Counted from the first letter of the stretch, positions 44,752 to 54,457 are shown. The stretch: 64,000 nucleotides of DNA from Promethearchaeota archaeon (GCA_011365055.1 RDOG01000005.1:1-64000); one strand, 5' to 3'. Notes: generated by a model not told the origin, from the sequence alone. Numbers and translations: made by a program.

Positions 44752-45696
44752 TTGAAGCTTAAAGATCAAAAAATCTTAATAACCGGAGGAGCTGGATTCA
44801 TTGGATCTAATTTAACGGATTATTTTCTAGAAAATGATAATGAAGTTACAGTTATCGATGACTTTTCAACGGGAATTCTTAAAAATTTAGAAAATGCTAA
44901 AAAATCAAAAAATTTTTTTCTCATTAGAGGGGATATTCGGGATGAAACCAAGCTTAAGAAGATCATTCAAGATGTTGATTACATTTTTCATCAAGCTGCT
45001 ATTGCTAGCGTACCCCTTTCAATAAAAGATCCCGTCAAAACTAATGATGTTAATGTTAATGGAACCTTAAATATTTTACATTTGGCTAAGAATTCAGACA
45101 TTAAAAGGATAGTTTTTGCATCAAGTTCTTCAGTTTATGGTGAAGTTAAAACATTACCAATTAAAGAAGATGATATTGTTGGGCCAATTTCGCCATATGG
45201 CGTTTCTAAATTATCTGCAGAATCTTATTTATTAATGTATCAAAAAGTATTTGGTGTGAAAGTAACTATTTTAAGATATTTTAATGTATATGGAAAAAGG
45301 CAGATAGATAGCCCTTATAGTGGTGTAATTCCTATTTGGTTTGGAAAATTATTAAGGAATGAATCTCCAGTTATATTCGGGGATGGATTTCAAAGGAGAG
45401 ATTTCATATATATAAGGGATATAATTCAATTAAATGAATTAGCTGCAATTAAAAAGGTAGCAATTGGCGAAATATTTAATGCAGGAATTTCAGTTGCTTG
45501 TAGTATAAATGAGCTTGCAGAATTGGTAATTGAAGTTGTGGGAAAAAAAATTGACTTGATTTATGAACCTATACGTAATGGAGACATTAAAGATAGCATC
45601 GCAAGCATTTCAAAAGCTAATAAATTATTAGATTATAAACCAAATTATGATCTAAAAAAAGGATTGATGGAGTTATATAAATCTAATTTTTCTTAA
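44752..45696 (+). CDS. NAD-dependent nucleotide-sugar epimerase (GalE-like)
   Basis: A 314-aa extended short-chain dehydrogenase. It has the NAD-binding GGAGFIG near residues 12-18, the catalytic Ser in 'ASSSSVYGE', and the YxxxK pair in 'SPYGVSKLSAESY'. The 'LRYFNVYGKRQ' and 'GDGFQRRDFIYIRD' segments are typical of UDP-glucose/UDP-GlcNAc 4-epimerases. Starts at TTG after GAGAG. It begins the surface-glycan region and likely supplies UDP-galactose or an amino-sugar equivalent. Confidence 0.88.
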   Translation: MKLKDQKILITGGAGFIGSNLTDYFLENDNEVTVIDDFSTGILKNLENAKKSKNFFLIRGDIRDETKLKKIIQDVDYIFHQAAIASVPLSIKDPVKTNDVNVNGTLNILHLAKNSDIKRIVFASSSSVYGEVKTLPIKEDDIVGPISPYGVSKLSAESYLLMYQKVFGVKVTILRYFNVYGKRQIDSPYSGVIPIWFGKLLRNESPVIFGDGFQRRDFIYIRDIIQLNELAAIKKVAIGEIFNAGISVACSINELAELVIEVVGKKIDLIYEPIRNGDIKDSIASISKANKLLDYKPNYDLKKGLMELYKSNFS

Positions 45697-45799
45697 ATAA
45701 AAAAAATTAAAGGATTAAAAAAACAAATTAATAAAATTAAAAAAGATTAATTAATAATTGATTAGTAAAAAGAATTTTAAAAAAAATTAAGGTTAAAAA

Positions 45800-46894
45800 A
45801 TGAGAATTCTAGTATATACTGCACTTTTTGATGATAAGACAATTGCATGGATTAATGGAAATATTTTTTCAATCTTAAACGATCATGAATTTTACTATAT
45901 AACAGATGAAAAAAGTGATTTAAAGAAATATAATGATTGGAACCTTTCCTATATTCCAAAATTGAAAACACGTTTTAAAATTATTAATAAAATTTATGAT
46001 TTTTTAATTCTACCTTTAAAAATTGCTAATTTTATGAAGAAAAAAAGAATTCAATTAATGTTAATACCTTCAGAGAGTTGGAGTGATATAATTGGAAATT
46101 TTGCTGGAAGAATTTATAGAATACCCGTGATTAGTTATTTAAGGGGTCATATATTAATAATTAAAAAGTTATTTTCCAAAAGTCTATTCTTAAAAGTAGC
46201 AAATAAATTGCATATTTTTGGATTTAAGATGTTTGATAAAATAATAGCAATTACTGATGAGCTTAAACAATATATAACAAGTTATGGTATAAAAAAATCG
46301 AAAGTTTCAGTCATATATTGCGCTACAAATGATGAATTATTTTTTCCATCAACAGAAAAATTTGAAAATCTTTCAATCATACATACTGGTGGATTCTTCA
46401 GAGATAAAGGTATTCATTTTATATTAGAATTGGCTAGAAAATTTCCTGAAATAGATTTTTTATTAGCTGGAATGGGAAAACCTGATTTATTTGGATCAAT
46501 ACCCTGTAATTGTAAAATTCTAGGATGGAAATCTAAACCCGAATTAGCAAAATTATTGAGAAAATCTCATATTTTTCTTTTTTTAACGTATTCTGAAGGT
46601 TTTTCTATTGCATTATTGGATGCAATGACATCTGGATTAGCCATCATTACCACAAATGTCGATCATCATAAGTATTTAGTTAAAGGAGGCTACATTTTGC
46701 CCTCCCCTGCTCTTGTTGAAGAAAAAGTAATAATTAAAGAATCTTCTAAAGCGATTAAAGATTTGAAAGAATCTCCAAAAAAAATCGAAGAATTTGGTAA
46801 AAAAAATTATGATTTTTCAAGAAATTTCAATTTAGAAAAACAAAGAAAGAAATATAATAAATTATTCTATGATGAAATTAAAAATTTATGTTAA
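45800..46894 (+). CDS. Glycosyltransferase family 4
   Basis: A 364-aa GT-B-fold retaining glycosyltransferase. The C-terminal half shows 'HTGGFFRDKGIHFILELA', 'LLAGMGKPDLFG', 'ILGWKSKPELAKLL' and the nucleotide-sugar-binding 'SEGFSIALLDAMTSGLAI' with its Glu. The N-terminal acceptor half is more divergent. No membrane helix is clear, so it acts at the cytoplasmic face. The sugar and acceptor are unknown. About 100 bases after the epimerase, same strand. Confidence 0.88.
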   Translation: MRILVYTALFDDKTIAWINGNIFSILNDHEFYYITDEKSDLKKYNDWNLSYIPKLKTRFKIINKIYDFLILPLKIANFMKKKRIQLMLIPSESWSDIIGNFAGRIYRIPVISYLRGHILIIKKLFSKSLFLKVANKLHIFGFKMFDKIIAITDELKQYITSYGIKKSKVSVIYCATNDELFFPSTEKFENLSIIHTGGFFRDKGIHFILELARKFPEIDFLLAGMGKPDLFGSIPCNCKILGWKSKPELAKLLRKSHIFLFLTYSEGFSIALLDAMTSGLAIITTNVDHHKYLVKGGYILPSPALVEEKVIIKESSKAIKDLKESPKKIEEFGKKNYDFSRNFNLEKQRKKYNKLFYDEIKNLC

Positions 46895-47181
46895 ATTTTT
46901 GGTCAATCAGAAATTTCTTAATTCCAACTTAAGTTTAAATTAAAAAAATTTAAATTTTCAATGAAAAATAGATTTTTATTCAAATATTTTCCATTAAAAT
47001 GATTCATATCAAGTTCAAAGTAATATATATAAATTCCTTGGTTATTATTAAAGATTTTTTAACTACTGAATAAGATTTTATTAATTTTTTAAAAAACAAA
47101 GATTATGTCTAAACTAAGTTATTTCGATATAAAATCTAGTGAACCTTATGTTTAAGGATTTGAAAAAAGAGAGAATGACAA
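46895..47181. other. 287-bp intergenic region
   Basis: AT-rich gap before the flippase gene. No ORF, RNA or repeat is supported. Confidence 0.35.
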
Positions 47182-48717
47182 ATGAGTACAAATATTGAAA
47201 GCAATGATGGAAAAAAAAGTTATATCATTCAATCATCGCTTTGGTATTTCGTTACACAAATAATCTTAGTACTTTTGGGACTTTTTTCTGTTTGGGTTTC
47301 TGGAAATTTTATTAATTCCTATGATATGGGATTAATTAGTATTTTGACACTTTTTTATTCAATTGGATCAACTCTTTCCTTATATTTGCCGAATGGAATC
47401 ATACGATACCTAAGTTTATACGTTGGAAAGGATGATAAAGTAAAAATTCAAGAATTAGTTAACTTATCTTTTGTTATATATTTATTTATAATATTAATTA
47501 CAAGCATATTGATACCAATTTTGATATTTTTTACCTTAAATTTTATGAAAATGTCTATTGAGTTGATTATTTTTCTAATTTTAATTTTTTCAGTCAACTT
47601 ACTTCATATTTTCACGTATCTAAAGATTTTTGTCAATTCCTTCAAACATTACTTAGCAATGACTATCGTTTCATTTATTAGCACGTCTTTAGGAACTTTG
47701 ATATCAATATTCATAATAATAGGGGGTTTCAGTATTATTGGGTTTATATCAAGGTGGATTTTTATAAATTTAATTGGAATTATTGTTTTAATTATAGTTT
47801 GTATAAAATTTAAATTGCCTTTATTAATAAAATCATTAAAATTATTTAGTTTTAAGGAAATATTGAAATTTGCATACCCATCTTTTTTGAGTGGAATTTC
47901 TTCAATTATAATTTTAAATTTTTTTGTAAAATTGTCTTTAGGAGGAGTCTTTGGGTTAGATCAGTTGGGTTATTATGAATTTGGGCTAAAAATTCTTAAT
48001 ATTTTTATGAGTCTTATGACTGGATTCATTCAAATCATCTATATTCATTTCACATCAGAATATGGAACCAAAGGAATTATTGCTATTAAAGAGAATCTTA
48101 CATGGAGTTTAAGATTTAATTCATTTTTCTTATTATTTTTACTATATGCTACTTTAATCTTTAGTTATCCATTATTTTCCATATTTTTACCCTTATACAT
48201 CCCGTCTCTTTTGTATGTAAATGGCATTTTAATTTTTCAAGTCATAAATATGATATTCAATCCTTTTGCATGTACTTTATTTGCCTTAGGAAAAAATTTA
48301 AGAATAAATATTGCTGATATCATCGGTCAGGTAGGTTTACTTTGTATTTTTTTATTTCTTCCATTCTTAAATATTTATGGAATAATAATCGGTTATGCAA
48401 CTTATCAAACTTTAAATTTCATAATTATATTATTATTTACTCGAAAATATGTAAATATTAAGCCATATATGATGATTCCCTTGAAAATTTTCTTAAAAAC
48501 GTTTCCTTTATTAGTGATTGGGTTGTTATTATTTATATTTTTAAATCAAATTTATTTTATTCCTATTAATTTCTTTATTATAATTTTATTATCAATTCTT
48601 TGGATTAGATATGGAAAATTAATTAGAGAAAAAGATATTGATTTGGGATTATCCTTCCTTCCAGAAAAAATTAGAGTCATTATAAAGAAAGTAATTTTGA
48701 CAGCTAATAATAATTAA
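47182..48717 (+). CDS. Wzx-like oligosaccharide flippase (MOP/PST family)
   Basis: A 511-aa protein with about 14 hydrophobic helices and the polysaccharide-export/MATE-like layout: an N-terminal 'SSLWYFVTQIILVLLG', a middle 'FKEILKFAYPSFLSGISS' repeat start, and paired helices thereafter. These proteins flip lipid-linked oligosaccharides across the membrane. Its place amid glycosyltransferases fits export of a dolichol-linked glycan. Convergent with the GT2 gene, 3 bases apart. Confidence 0.85.
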   Translation: MSTNIESNDGKKSYIIQSSLWYFVTQIILVLLGLFSVWVSGNFINSYDMGLISILTLFYSIGSTLSLYLPNGIIRYLSLYVGKDDKVKIQELVNLSFVIYLFIILITSILIPILIFFTLNFMKMSIELIIFLILIFSVNLLHIFTYLKIFVNSFKHYLAMTIVSFISTSLGTLISIFIIIGGFSIIGFISRWIFINLIGIIVLIIVCIKFKLPLLIKSLKLFSFKEILKFAYPSFLSGISSIIILNFFVKLSLGGVFGLDQLGYYEFGLKILNIFMSLMTGFIQIIYIHFTSEYGTKGIIAIKENLTWSLRFNSFFLLFLLYATLIFSYPLFSIFLPLYIPSLLYVNGILIFQVINMIFNPFACTLFALGKNLRINIADIIGQVGLLCIFLFLPFLNIYGIIIGYATYQTLNFIIILLFTRKYVNIKPYMMIPLKIFLKTFPLLVIGLLLFIFLNQIYFIPINFFIIILLSILWIRYGKLIREKDIDLGLSFLPEKIRVIIKKVILTANNN

Positions 48718-48720
48718 ATA

Positions 48721-49677
48721 TTATAAAATTTCTTCATGAAAAAACAATTTATCAACAAAATTATTAATTTTTATTTGTATTTTTGAATTTCCTTTAAGAT
48801 AAAATATTAATTTATTAAAAATTTCCAAAAAAATTGTTAAATAAGAGTGTAACTGCGCAATCCAAGTTTCATAAATAAGAAGAATTTTTTTTAAAATTCC
48901 AATTTTTTCATTTAAAATAATTCTCCGTTGTAGAATTCGATAAATTGTTTTTTTATATAAAACATATTGAGTTGATTTAAAAGTTGAAATAATTTTATTC
49001 TTAAAGGATTTTTGTTTGGTATAGGAACGTGTTCTTTTATGAATCAATACTTTCGGGTAGAAACGAAATTCTCCGAAAAAAGATAATTTTAATAGAAATA
49101 ACGTGTCATCCCCTGATCCATCCTGTGATTTATAGGGAATACCTCCCATTTGTTTTAAAACTGAAGTACGGTAAATCCCATAAATCATCATTGCCTTATT
49201 GTTATGAATAGAATTTTTTAACACTTTAAAAATATCGTTATGCATGTTGAAACAAAAAAAATGCAAATTATTTGGGATTATTTGATGTCCTTTATTATCA
49301 ATGAAGTCAAAATTGCTGGAAGCGAGTATTATATTGTGATTTTTTTCTAAAACACCTATTAAATCTTCGATGAATGTTGGTTCTCGTAAATCGTCATGAG
49401 CTGCCCACATAAAATATTGAGTATCTGACATATCAAGTACTTTTTGAAAATTATTCGCAGGTCCAATATTAAATTTATTCCGGATATAATAAATCCTTGA
49501 ATCTTTTCGTGAATAGTTCCTACAAATATTTTCTGTGTTATCTGTTGATGCATTATCTGAAATAATTAATTTAAAATTCTTAAATGTCTGATTCAATAAA
49601 GAATCTAATGCAGATGCCAAGTAGTCTTCACCATTATAAACCGGAAGCCCTATAGTTAGTATATTTTCAACATTCAA
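48721..49677 (-). CDS. Glycosyltransferase family 2 (copy A)
   Basis: A 318-aa GT-A-fold transferase. 'TIGLPVYNGEDYLASALDSLL' opens the nucleotide-binding domain, 'ISDNASTDNT' follows, and the metal-binding acidic motif is in 'WAAHDDLREP'. The C-terminal 60-70 residues are hydrophobic and basic and may associate with the membrane. It is a close paralogue of the gene at 51382-52338: the first ~130 residues are nearly identical and the C-terminal third diverges. The two flank the nucleotide-sugar dehydrogenase in the same direction. Confidence 0.9.
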   Translation of the reverse strand: MNVENILTIGLPVYNGEDYLASALDSLLNQTFKNFKLIISDNASTDNTENICRNYSRKDSRIYYIRNKFNIGPANNFQKVLDMSDTQYFMWAAHDDLREPTFIEDLIGVLEKNHNIILASSNFDFIDNKGHQIIPNNLHFFCFNMHNDIFKVLKNSIHNNKAMMIYGIYRTSVLKQMGGIPYKSQDGSGDDTLFLLKLSFFGEFRFYPKVLIHKRTRSYTKQKSFKNKIISTFKSTQYVLYKKTIYRILQRRIILNEKIGILKKILLIYETWIAQLHSYLTIFLEIFNKLIFYLKGNSKIQIKINNFVDKLFFHEEIL

Positions 49678-49752
49678 GTTGATACCTTTCTTTTTAGATG
49701 ATTCTAATTTTAATATATCGTAATTTGTATAAAAAATAAATAATATTTTATA

Positions 49753-51096
49753 TCATTTTTTAAGCCAATTTTTTGATCCAATTTGTATATATCTAATTTT
49801 AATTTCTTTAAAAAGATCCATCCATTTACTCCAGACACCTGCATTATCTATTATTATTTTACAATTTTTTAGATAATTTTTTATATCAGATTCAGAAATT
49901 TGGCTAAATAATCTATGATCTGGGGTTATTATAATACAATCGAATAAAATTAAATCTTCAGGATATTTAAAAATGGGGATTTTGGTAATTTTTTTTAATT
50001 CATTATCTGAATAATAATGATCATAAACCGCTAATTCGATTTTCTGATTTTTTAGATAGTCAATAATTCTAAGTGCAGGACTTAATATGTGGACTTTAAG
50101 ATCTCCTTTATAGCATATTCCTAAAATCGCTATTTTATGACATTTATGTTCCTTAAGGACGTTTTCAATCACTCTTTGAGGATGATTCATATCGAATTCA
50201 ACTGAATCTTTTAAAATTGTAAGATAATCAGGATCTTTCGCGCCCATTAACACATATTTACTGCTTAATGGAATACAATAACCGCCCGTACCTAAAGATG
50301 GTTGATAAGTTGGAATATTCCACTTTGTTCCAACTAATCTTAATACTTCTCTTATATCAACATCTGGAAATGCCATTGTTAATTGGTTAGCTAAAGTAAT
50401 TCCTACATGTCTAAATGCATTTTCAGTAGATTTTACTAATTCAGCTTCTCTATGACTCTTAGCAGGTATTAAATTATCACAGATAATACTCAAGATGTCA
50501 ATAACAATATTTGTCGTTTCGGGTGTTGTTCCTCCAACAACTCTAGGTAGATTCTTTAAATTCTTATCGGGGCTTATAAACCAATCTCTCCTTGGAGCAA
50601 TGGAAACTAGGAAATCTCGTCCAATTTCATGCCCTTTTTCTTTTAAAATTTTAATTACGATATCATCACATCTTCCAGGAGTTAAGGTACTTTCAATGAT
50701 TATAATTGTTGGTTCTTTTGATTTTCTCAGAGAAATTTTATTAATAACATCAATTAATGCATCATCCCAAGGTTCGGAACCCTGTTCTGTAGGTATACAA
50801 ATAAAATGTATCTGAATATCCTCTGACTCGACTAAAACTTTCCAATTTGTAGTAACTTTAATTAAATTTTTCTCAAATAACCCCTTAACTGGAAAGCCTA
50901 GCCAATATTCTAGTCCAATTAGCGGAATTTCTCCCCTCTTTGCAGTTTCAATCAAATCTTCATTTATATCAAAACCTACACACTGAATCCCTTGATTGGC
51001 AAAATTTACGGTAGTAGTATAACCTATAAATCCAAGTCCCCATATTCCTATTCGTATATTATTTCGTATTAATTCTTTTCTATAATTACTTTTCAT
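49753..51096 (-). CDS. UDP-glucose/GDP-mannose-type nucleotide-sugar dehydrogenase
   Basis: A 447-aa NAD-dependent UDP-sugar 6-dehydrogenase family member. The Rossmann motif 'GIWGLGFIGYTTTVNFA' lies near residue 17. The catalytic cysteine is in 'GTGGYCIPLSSKYV'. The C-terminal UDP-binding domain contains 'KIAILGICYKGDLKVHILSPA'. It makes a uronic acid donor such as UDP-glucuronate or UDP-mannosaminuronate. Archaeal N-glycans often contain uronic acids, so it fits the glycan region. It sits between the two GT2 paralogues. Confidence 0.88.
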   Translation of the reverse strand: MKSNYRKELIRNNIRIGIWGLGFIGYTTTVNFANQGIQCVGFDINEDLIETAKRGEIPLIGLEYWLGFPVKGLFEKNLIKVTTNWKVLVESEDIQIHFICIPTEQGSEPWDDALIDVINKISLRKSKEPTIIIIESTLTPGRCDDIVIKILKEKGHEIGRDFLVSIAPRRDWFISPDKNLKNLPRVVGGTTPETTNIVIDILSIICDNLIPAKSHREAELVKSTENAFRHVGITLANQLTMAFPDVDIREVLRLVGTKWNIPTYQPSLGTGGYCIPLSSKYVLMGAKDPDYLTILKDSVEFDMNHPQRVIENVLKEHKCHKIAILGICYKGDLKVHILSPALRIIDYLKNQKIELAVYDHYYSDNELKKITKIPIFKYPEDLILFDCIIITPDHRLFSQISESDIKNYLKNCKIIIDNAGVWSKWMDLFKEIKIRYIQIGSKNWLKK

Positions 51097-51381
51097 ATAT
51101 CAAAAAACCTTTAATCTTAATTTTTATTTATCGATTTGGGTTTACCAGAAGTTTTGAGAGAAGTTTTTCTAATATTATTTAATACCATTATTTTTCATTA
51201 TAATTTAAAGTTTTTCGATATAATTATACTTACAAAGGTCAAGAAAAAAGGACTTTTATATAACTTTTTCATTTATCCAATGAATTTATTGAATCTAAAT
51301 TTAAATAGGACAAGTTAAATTAAATAATTTCTTGATTTGATTGAAATAATTAGGCATTAAAAATTCTTTTGAATTAAAATA
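51097..51381. other. 285-bp intergenic region
   Basis: Between the dehydrogenase and GT2 copy B. The only open frame (60 codons at 51136) has chance-like composition and no ribosome site. Confidence 0.35.
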
Positions 51382-52338
51382 TTATAAAATATGTTCCTTT
51401 AAAAAGAATTTATCAAAAAATTTATTTAATTTAATGTTAGCTTTTGAATTTTTTCTAATTCGCATCATCATTTTATTTAAAATTTCAATCGTGATTACCA
51501 AATAAGAATACACTTGTGCGATACAAGTTTCATAAAAAAGAACAATTTTTTTATGTATGCTAATTTTTTGTTTTAAAATGATTTTTCGTTGTAAATGCCG
51601 ATAAATAGAATCTCCATATAATTTAAAACGGATAGTTTTGAACGTAGAAGTTAATCTATTTATTAGTGAATTTTTTTTTGAATTAATATCTCTTCTCTTA
51701 TGAAATAAAACCTTTGGATAAAAATGAAATTTTCCGAAAAAACACAATTTTAATAGAAATAAACCATCAAAACCGTAAGTCCCTGGCGTATTAAATGGTA
51801 AACCTCCCATCTTCTTTAAAACAGAAGTACGGTAAATTCCATAAATCATCATTGCCATATTATTATGAATTGAATTTTTAAGTATTTTAAAAAGGTCAGT
51901 TTGGGTGTTAAAACAAAAAAAAACCAGATTATTTGATTTTAATTGATGTCCTTTATTATCAATGAAATCAAAATTGCTGGAAGCGAGTATTATATTGTGA
52001 TTTTTTTCTAGAACGCTCATTAAATCTTCGATAAACGTCGGTTCTCGTAAATCGTCATGAGCTGCCCACATGAAATATTGTGTATTTGACATTTTAAGTA
52101 CTTTTTGAAAATTATTTGCAGGACCAATATTAAATTTATTCTGAACATATCGAATCCTCGAATCTCTTTGAGCATATTCCTTACAAATATTTTTCGTCTT
52201 ATCTGTTGACGCATTATCTGAAATAATTAATATAAAATCTTTGAAAGTTTGATTCAATAAAGATTCTAGAGTGGATGCTAAAAAATTCTCTCCATTATAA
52301 ACGGGAAGACCGATAGTCAATTTATTTTCAACATTCAA
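51382..52338 (-). CDS. Glycosyltransferase family 2 (copy B)
   Basis: A 318-aa paralogue of copy A with the same length and motifs ('TIGLPVYNGENFLASTLESLL', 'ISDNASTDKT', 'WAAHDDLREP'). The DNA at about 51950-52110 almost matches 49270-49430, which implies recent duplication or gene conversion. The C-terminal part differs and may set acceptor specificity. First gene of the minus-strand group, divergent from the heptose operon. Confidence 0.9.
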   Translation of the reverse strand: MNVENKLTIGLPVYNGENFLASTLESLLNQTFKDFILIISDNASTDKTKNICKEYAQRDSRIRYVQNKFNIGPANNFQKVLKMSNTQYFMWAAHDDLREPTFIEDLMSVLEKNHNIILASSNFDFIDNKGHQLKSNNLVFFCFNTQTDLFKILKNSIHNNMAMMIYGIYRTSVLKKMGGLPFNTPGTYGFDGLFLLKLCFFGKFHFYPKVLFHKRRDINSKKNSLINRLTSTFKTIRFKLYGDSIYRHLQRKIILKQKISIHKKIVLFYETCIAQVYSYLVITIEILNKMMMRIRKNSKANIKLNKFFDKFFLKEHIL

Positions 52339-52598
52339 GTTGGTACCTTTCTAATTTATAAATATTAATAAACTCTAATCGTTTTTTATTCAACATCCAA
52401 TTTTTTTAATGTATATTATATATTATTATTGATATTAAACCTTCAAGAGCATAGTTCCAGTGCTAATGCAACAAAAAAATGGGGGATGACTCTTTAATTT
52501 CATTTTCAAAGTTAACATTTAAGTTTTTTCGGTAAATTTATTTTAAATGATTAATTAATACATATATTTTCAGATTATTCAAAGATATGTAACATAAC

Positions 52599-52610
52599 TT
52601 AAATATAAAA
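52599..52610 (+). promoter_or_regulatory. TATA-box-like element of the heptose operon
   Basis: The sequence TTAAATATAAAA, close to the archaeal TATA consensus, would place the transcription start near 52630 and leave a leader of about 80 bases before the transketolase gene. Confidence 0.45.
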
Positions 52611-52620
52611 AAAATAATTG

Positions 52621-52645
52621 AATTTCATTATTTTATAATGAAATT
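52621..52645. promoter_or_regulatory. Perfect 10-bp inverted repeat at the predicted transcription start
   Basis: Arms AATTTCATTA (52621-52630) and TAATGAAATT (52636-52645) are exact reverse complements around a 5-base spacer. The element begins about 10 bases after the TATA-like box, a classic place for an archaeal repressor operator. A leader hairpin is the alternative. Confidence 0.5.
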
Positions 52646-52695
52646 GGATTGAATATTAAGGTTATTAGCGATTTATTAAATCACTATTAAGATTT

Positions 52696-52703
52696 AGGAA
52701 GGT
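52696..52703 (+). promoter_or_regulatory. Ribosome binding site deciding the transketolase start
   Basis: AGGAAGGT ends 7 bases before an ATT at 52711. The same GGAAGG core precedes the ATG of the 3089-aa gene by 9 bases. The nearest ATG (52756) has no ribosome site. Confidence 0.55.
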
Positions 52704-52710
52704 TTATAAG

Positions 52711-53505
52711 ATTTTAAAGGAAAAAGCTAAAGAAATCAGAAAAACTGTATTAGAAATGATTACCAATTCTAATTCTGGACATCCAGGTGGGTCATTATCT
52801 ATTACAGACGTATTGGTTTGTGTTTTTAATGGAATGCATTTTGATCCAAAAAATCCAATGTTAAAAGATAGAGATCGTTTGATTCTATCAAAAGGTCATG
52901 CATGCCCTGCATTATACGCCTTATTAGCAGATTATGGCTATTTTTCTAAAGACAAATTAAAAACTTTAAGGAAATTAAATTCAGGTTTACAGGGTCACCC
53001 GTATAAAGCAAAATTACCTGGAATCGAATTTTCCTCTGGATCAATGGGACAAGGCTTATCTTTTGCCGTGGGGGTTGCTCTTGCTTTAAAAATTGATAAA
53101 ATAAAGAGCAACGTGTATGTAATAATAGGTGATGGTGAATCAAATGAAGGACAAATCTGGGAAGCTGCAATGGCTGCAGGTAATTATAAGTTAGATAATA
53201 TAATAGCCTTTACTGATCGTAATTTTTATCAAGCAGAAGGTAAAACTGAAGAAATAATGAAATTAGAACCTTTAGCTCAGAAGTGGGAAGCATTCAATTG
53301 GTATGTTAAAACAATTGATGGTCATAATATTGATGAAATAATGAAAACATTAGAAGAAGTTAAAAAATTAAAAGGGAAACCCAAAATGATCATTGCAAAA
53401 ACCATAAAGGGGAAGGGAGTTTCATTCTTGCAAGGGAACGAATATCGGAGTATTGCATTAAGCCAAGAACAATTGAAAAAGGCATTAGAAGAATTGGATT
53501 CGTGA
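52711..53505 (+). CDS. Transketolase, N-terminal subunit (probable ATT start)
   Basis: The thiamine-diphosphate-binding half of a split transketolase: 'NSGHPGGSLSITDVL', 'LSKGHACPALYALLADYG', 'GSMGQGLSFAVGVAL' and the metal-binding 'GDGESNEGQIWEAAMAAGN'. The first ATG (52756) would remove the conserved N-terminal helix. The in-frame sequence before it encodes LKEKAKEIRKTVLE, which matches the family. Between the upstream stop (TAG 52666) and that ATG there is no ATG, GTG or TTG in frame; an ATT at 52711 follows AGGAAGGT at normal spacing. The C-terminal subunit follows directly. With transaldolase it makes sedoheptulose-7-phosphate. Confidence 0.88.
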   Translation: MLKEKAKEIRKTVLEMITNSNSGHPGGSLSITDVLVCVFNGMHFDPKNPMLKDRDRLILSKGHACPALYALLADYGYFSKDKLKTLRKLNSGLQGHPYKAKLPGIEFSSGSMGQGLSFAVGVALALKIDKIKSNVYVIIGDGESNEGQIWEAAMAAGNYKLDNIIAFTDRNFYQAEGKTEEIMKLEPLAQKWEAFNWYVKTIDGHNIDEIMKTLEEVKKLKGKPKMIIAKTIKGKGVSFLQGNEYRSIALSQEQLKKALEELDS

Positions 53506-53511
53506 TTGAAA

Positions 53512-54453
53512 ATGGTCATTTTAGAAAATTGCAGAGTAGCATATGGGAAAAAAATAGTAGAACTTGGTCATAAGAATAAAGATATCATTGTCTTAGATGG
53601 TGATTTAAGCACATCAACTAAAACTATATATTTTTGGAAAGAATTTCCAGATAGATTTTTTGATATTGGCATTGCCGAACAAAATTTAATTGGAATTTCT
53701 GCGGGATTAGCTGCATCAGGAAAAATTGTTTTTGCTAGTTCATATTCTATTTTTATATTAGGTCGTGGTTTCGAACAGATAAGAAACACGGTCGCTCATG
53801 ATAATTTAAACGTAAAGATAGTAGCAAGCCATGCAGGGGTAACAGTAGGGCAAGATGGTTCATCTCATCAAGCAATTGAGGATATTGCGTTGATTAGATC
53901 TCTTCCTAATTTTCATATTTATGTTCCCGCGGATTCGGTAGAGACAGAATTTATAATAGAAGAGATAATAAAGAATAAATCCCCTACTTATGTAAGAATT
54001 TGTAGAATTGATCTTCCAGTTCTTTTTGATAAAGATTTTAAATTTAAACTAAATAAAGGCATTATAATTCGTGAGGGTGCTGATATTTCGATTATATCTA
54101 TGGGTTTAATGGTTCATAAAGCTTTAGAAGCTGCAGAAAAACTTGAGAAAATTGGTATAAATGCAGAAGTTATTAATATGAGTTCCATTAAACCGATAGA
54201 TTCAAAGTTAATAATAAAATCGGCAAAAAAAACAGGTGCAGTTATCACGGCAGAAGAACATAACATAATTGGAGGGCTGGGAAGTGCCGTTGCAGAGGTT
54301 CTCGTGGAAAATCAACCTACTATAATGAAAAGAATTGGAATTCAAGATGAATTCGGTCAATCGGGAGATCCTTATGAATTATTAAAACATTACGGGTTAA
54401 CAACAGAAAAAATTTTAGATGAATCTAAGAAATTAATAAATTTAAAAAGGTGA
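53512..54453 (+). CDS. Transketolase, C-terminal subunit
   Basis: About 313 aa, the pyrimidine-binding and C-terminal domains of transketolase: 'DLSTSTKT', '[21 protein letters not shown]' with the cofactor-activating Glu, '[18 protein letters not shown]', and '[17 protein letters not shown]' in the last domain. It pairs with the preceding N-terminal subunit, as usual for archaeal split enzymes. ATG 53512 is preferred to TTG 53506. Four bases separate it from the transaldolase gene. Confidence 0.93.
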   Translation: MVILENCRVAYGKKIVELGHKNKDIIVLDGDLSTSTKTIYFWKEFPDRFFDIGIAEQNLIGISAGLAASGKIVFASSYSIFILGRGFEQIRNTVAHDNLNVKIVASHAGVTVGQDGSSHQAIEDIALIRSLPNFHIYVPADSVETEFIIEEIIKNKSPTYVRICRIDLPVLFDKDFKFKLNKGIIIREGADISIISMGLMVHKALEAAEKLEKIGINAEVINMSSIKPIDSKLIIKSAKKTGAVITAEEHNIIGGLGSAVAEVLVENQPTIMKRIGIQDEFGQSGDPYELLKHYGLTTEKILDESKKLINLKR

Positions 54454-54457
54454 AAAA

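Larger units (their letters stand above)
52339..52710. other. Divergent promoter region of the heptose operon
   Basis: A 372-bp gap between GT2 copy B and the transketolase gene. It holds a TATA-like element (52599-52610), a perfect 10-bp inverted repeat (52621-52645) and a ribosome site (52696-52703). Nothing coding is seen. Confidence 0.55.

Noticed and set aside
44752..45696. Epimerase as HldD (ADP-heptose 6-epimerase) completing the heptose pathway
   Set aside because: Motifs (FNVYGKRQ, GDGFQRRDF) fit GalE-type UDP-sugar epimerases, and it is 8 kb from the heptose operon, beyond a group of genes on the opposite strand.
51136..51318. 60-codon plus-strand ORF in the gap before GT2 copy B
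   Set aside because: Chance-like composition, no ribosome site and no family resemblance.
52439..52495. A locally less AT-rich stretch before the heptose operon, considered as an RNA gene
   Set aside because: No cloverleaf, conserved T-arm or stable hairpin could be found by eye.
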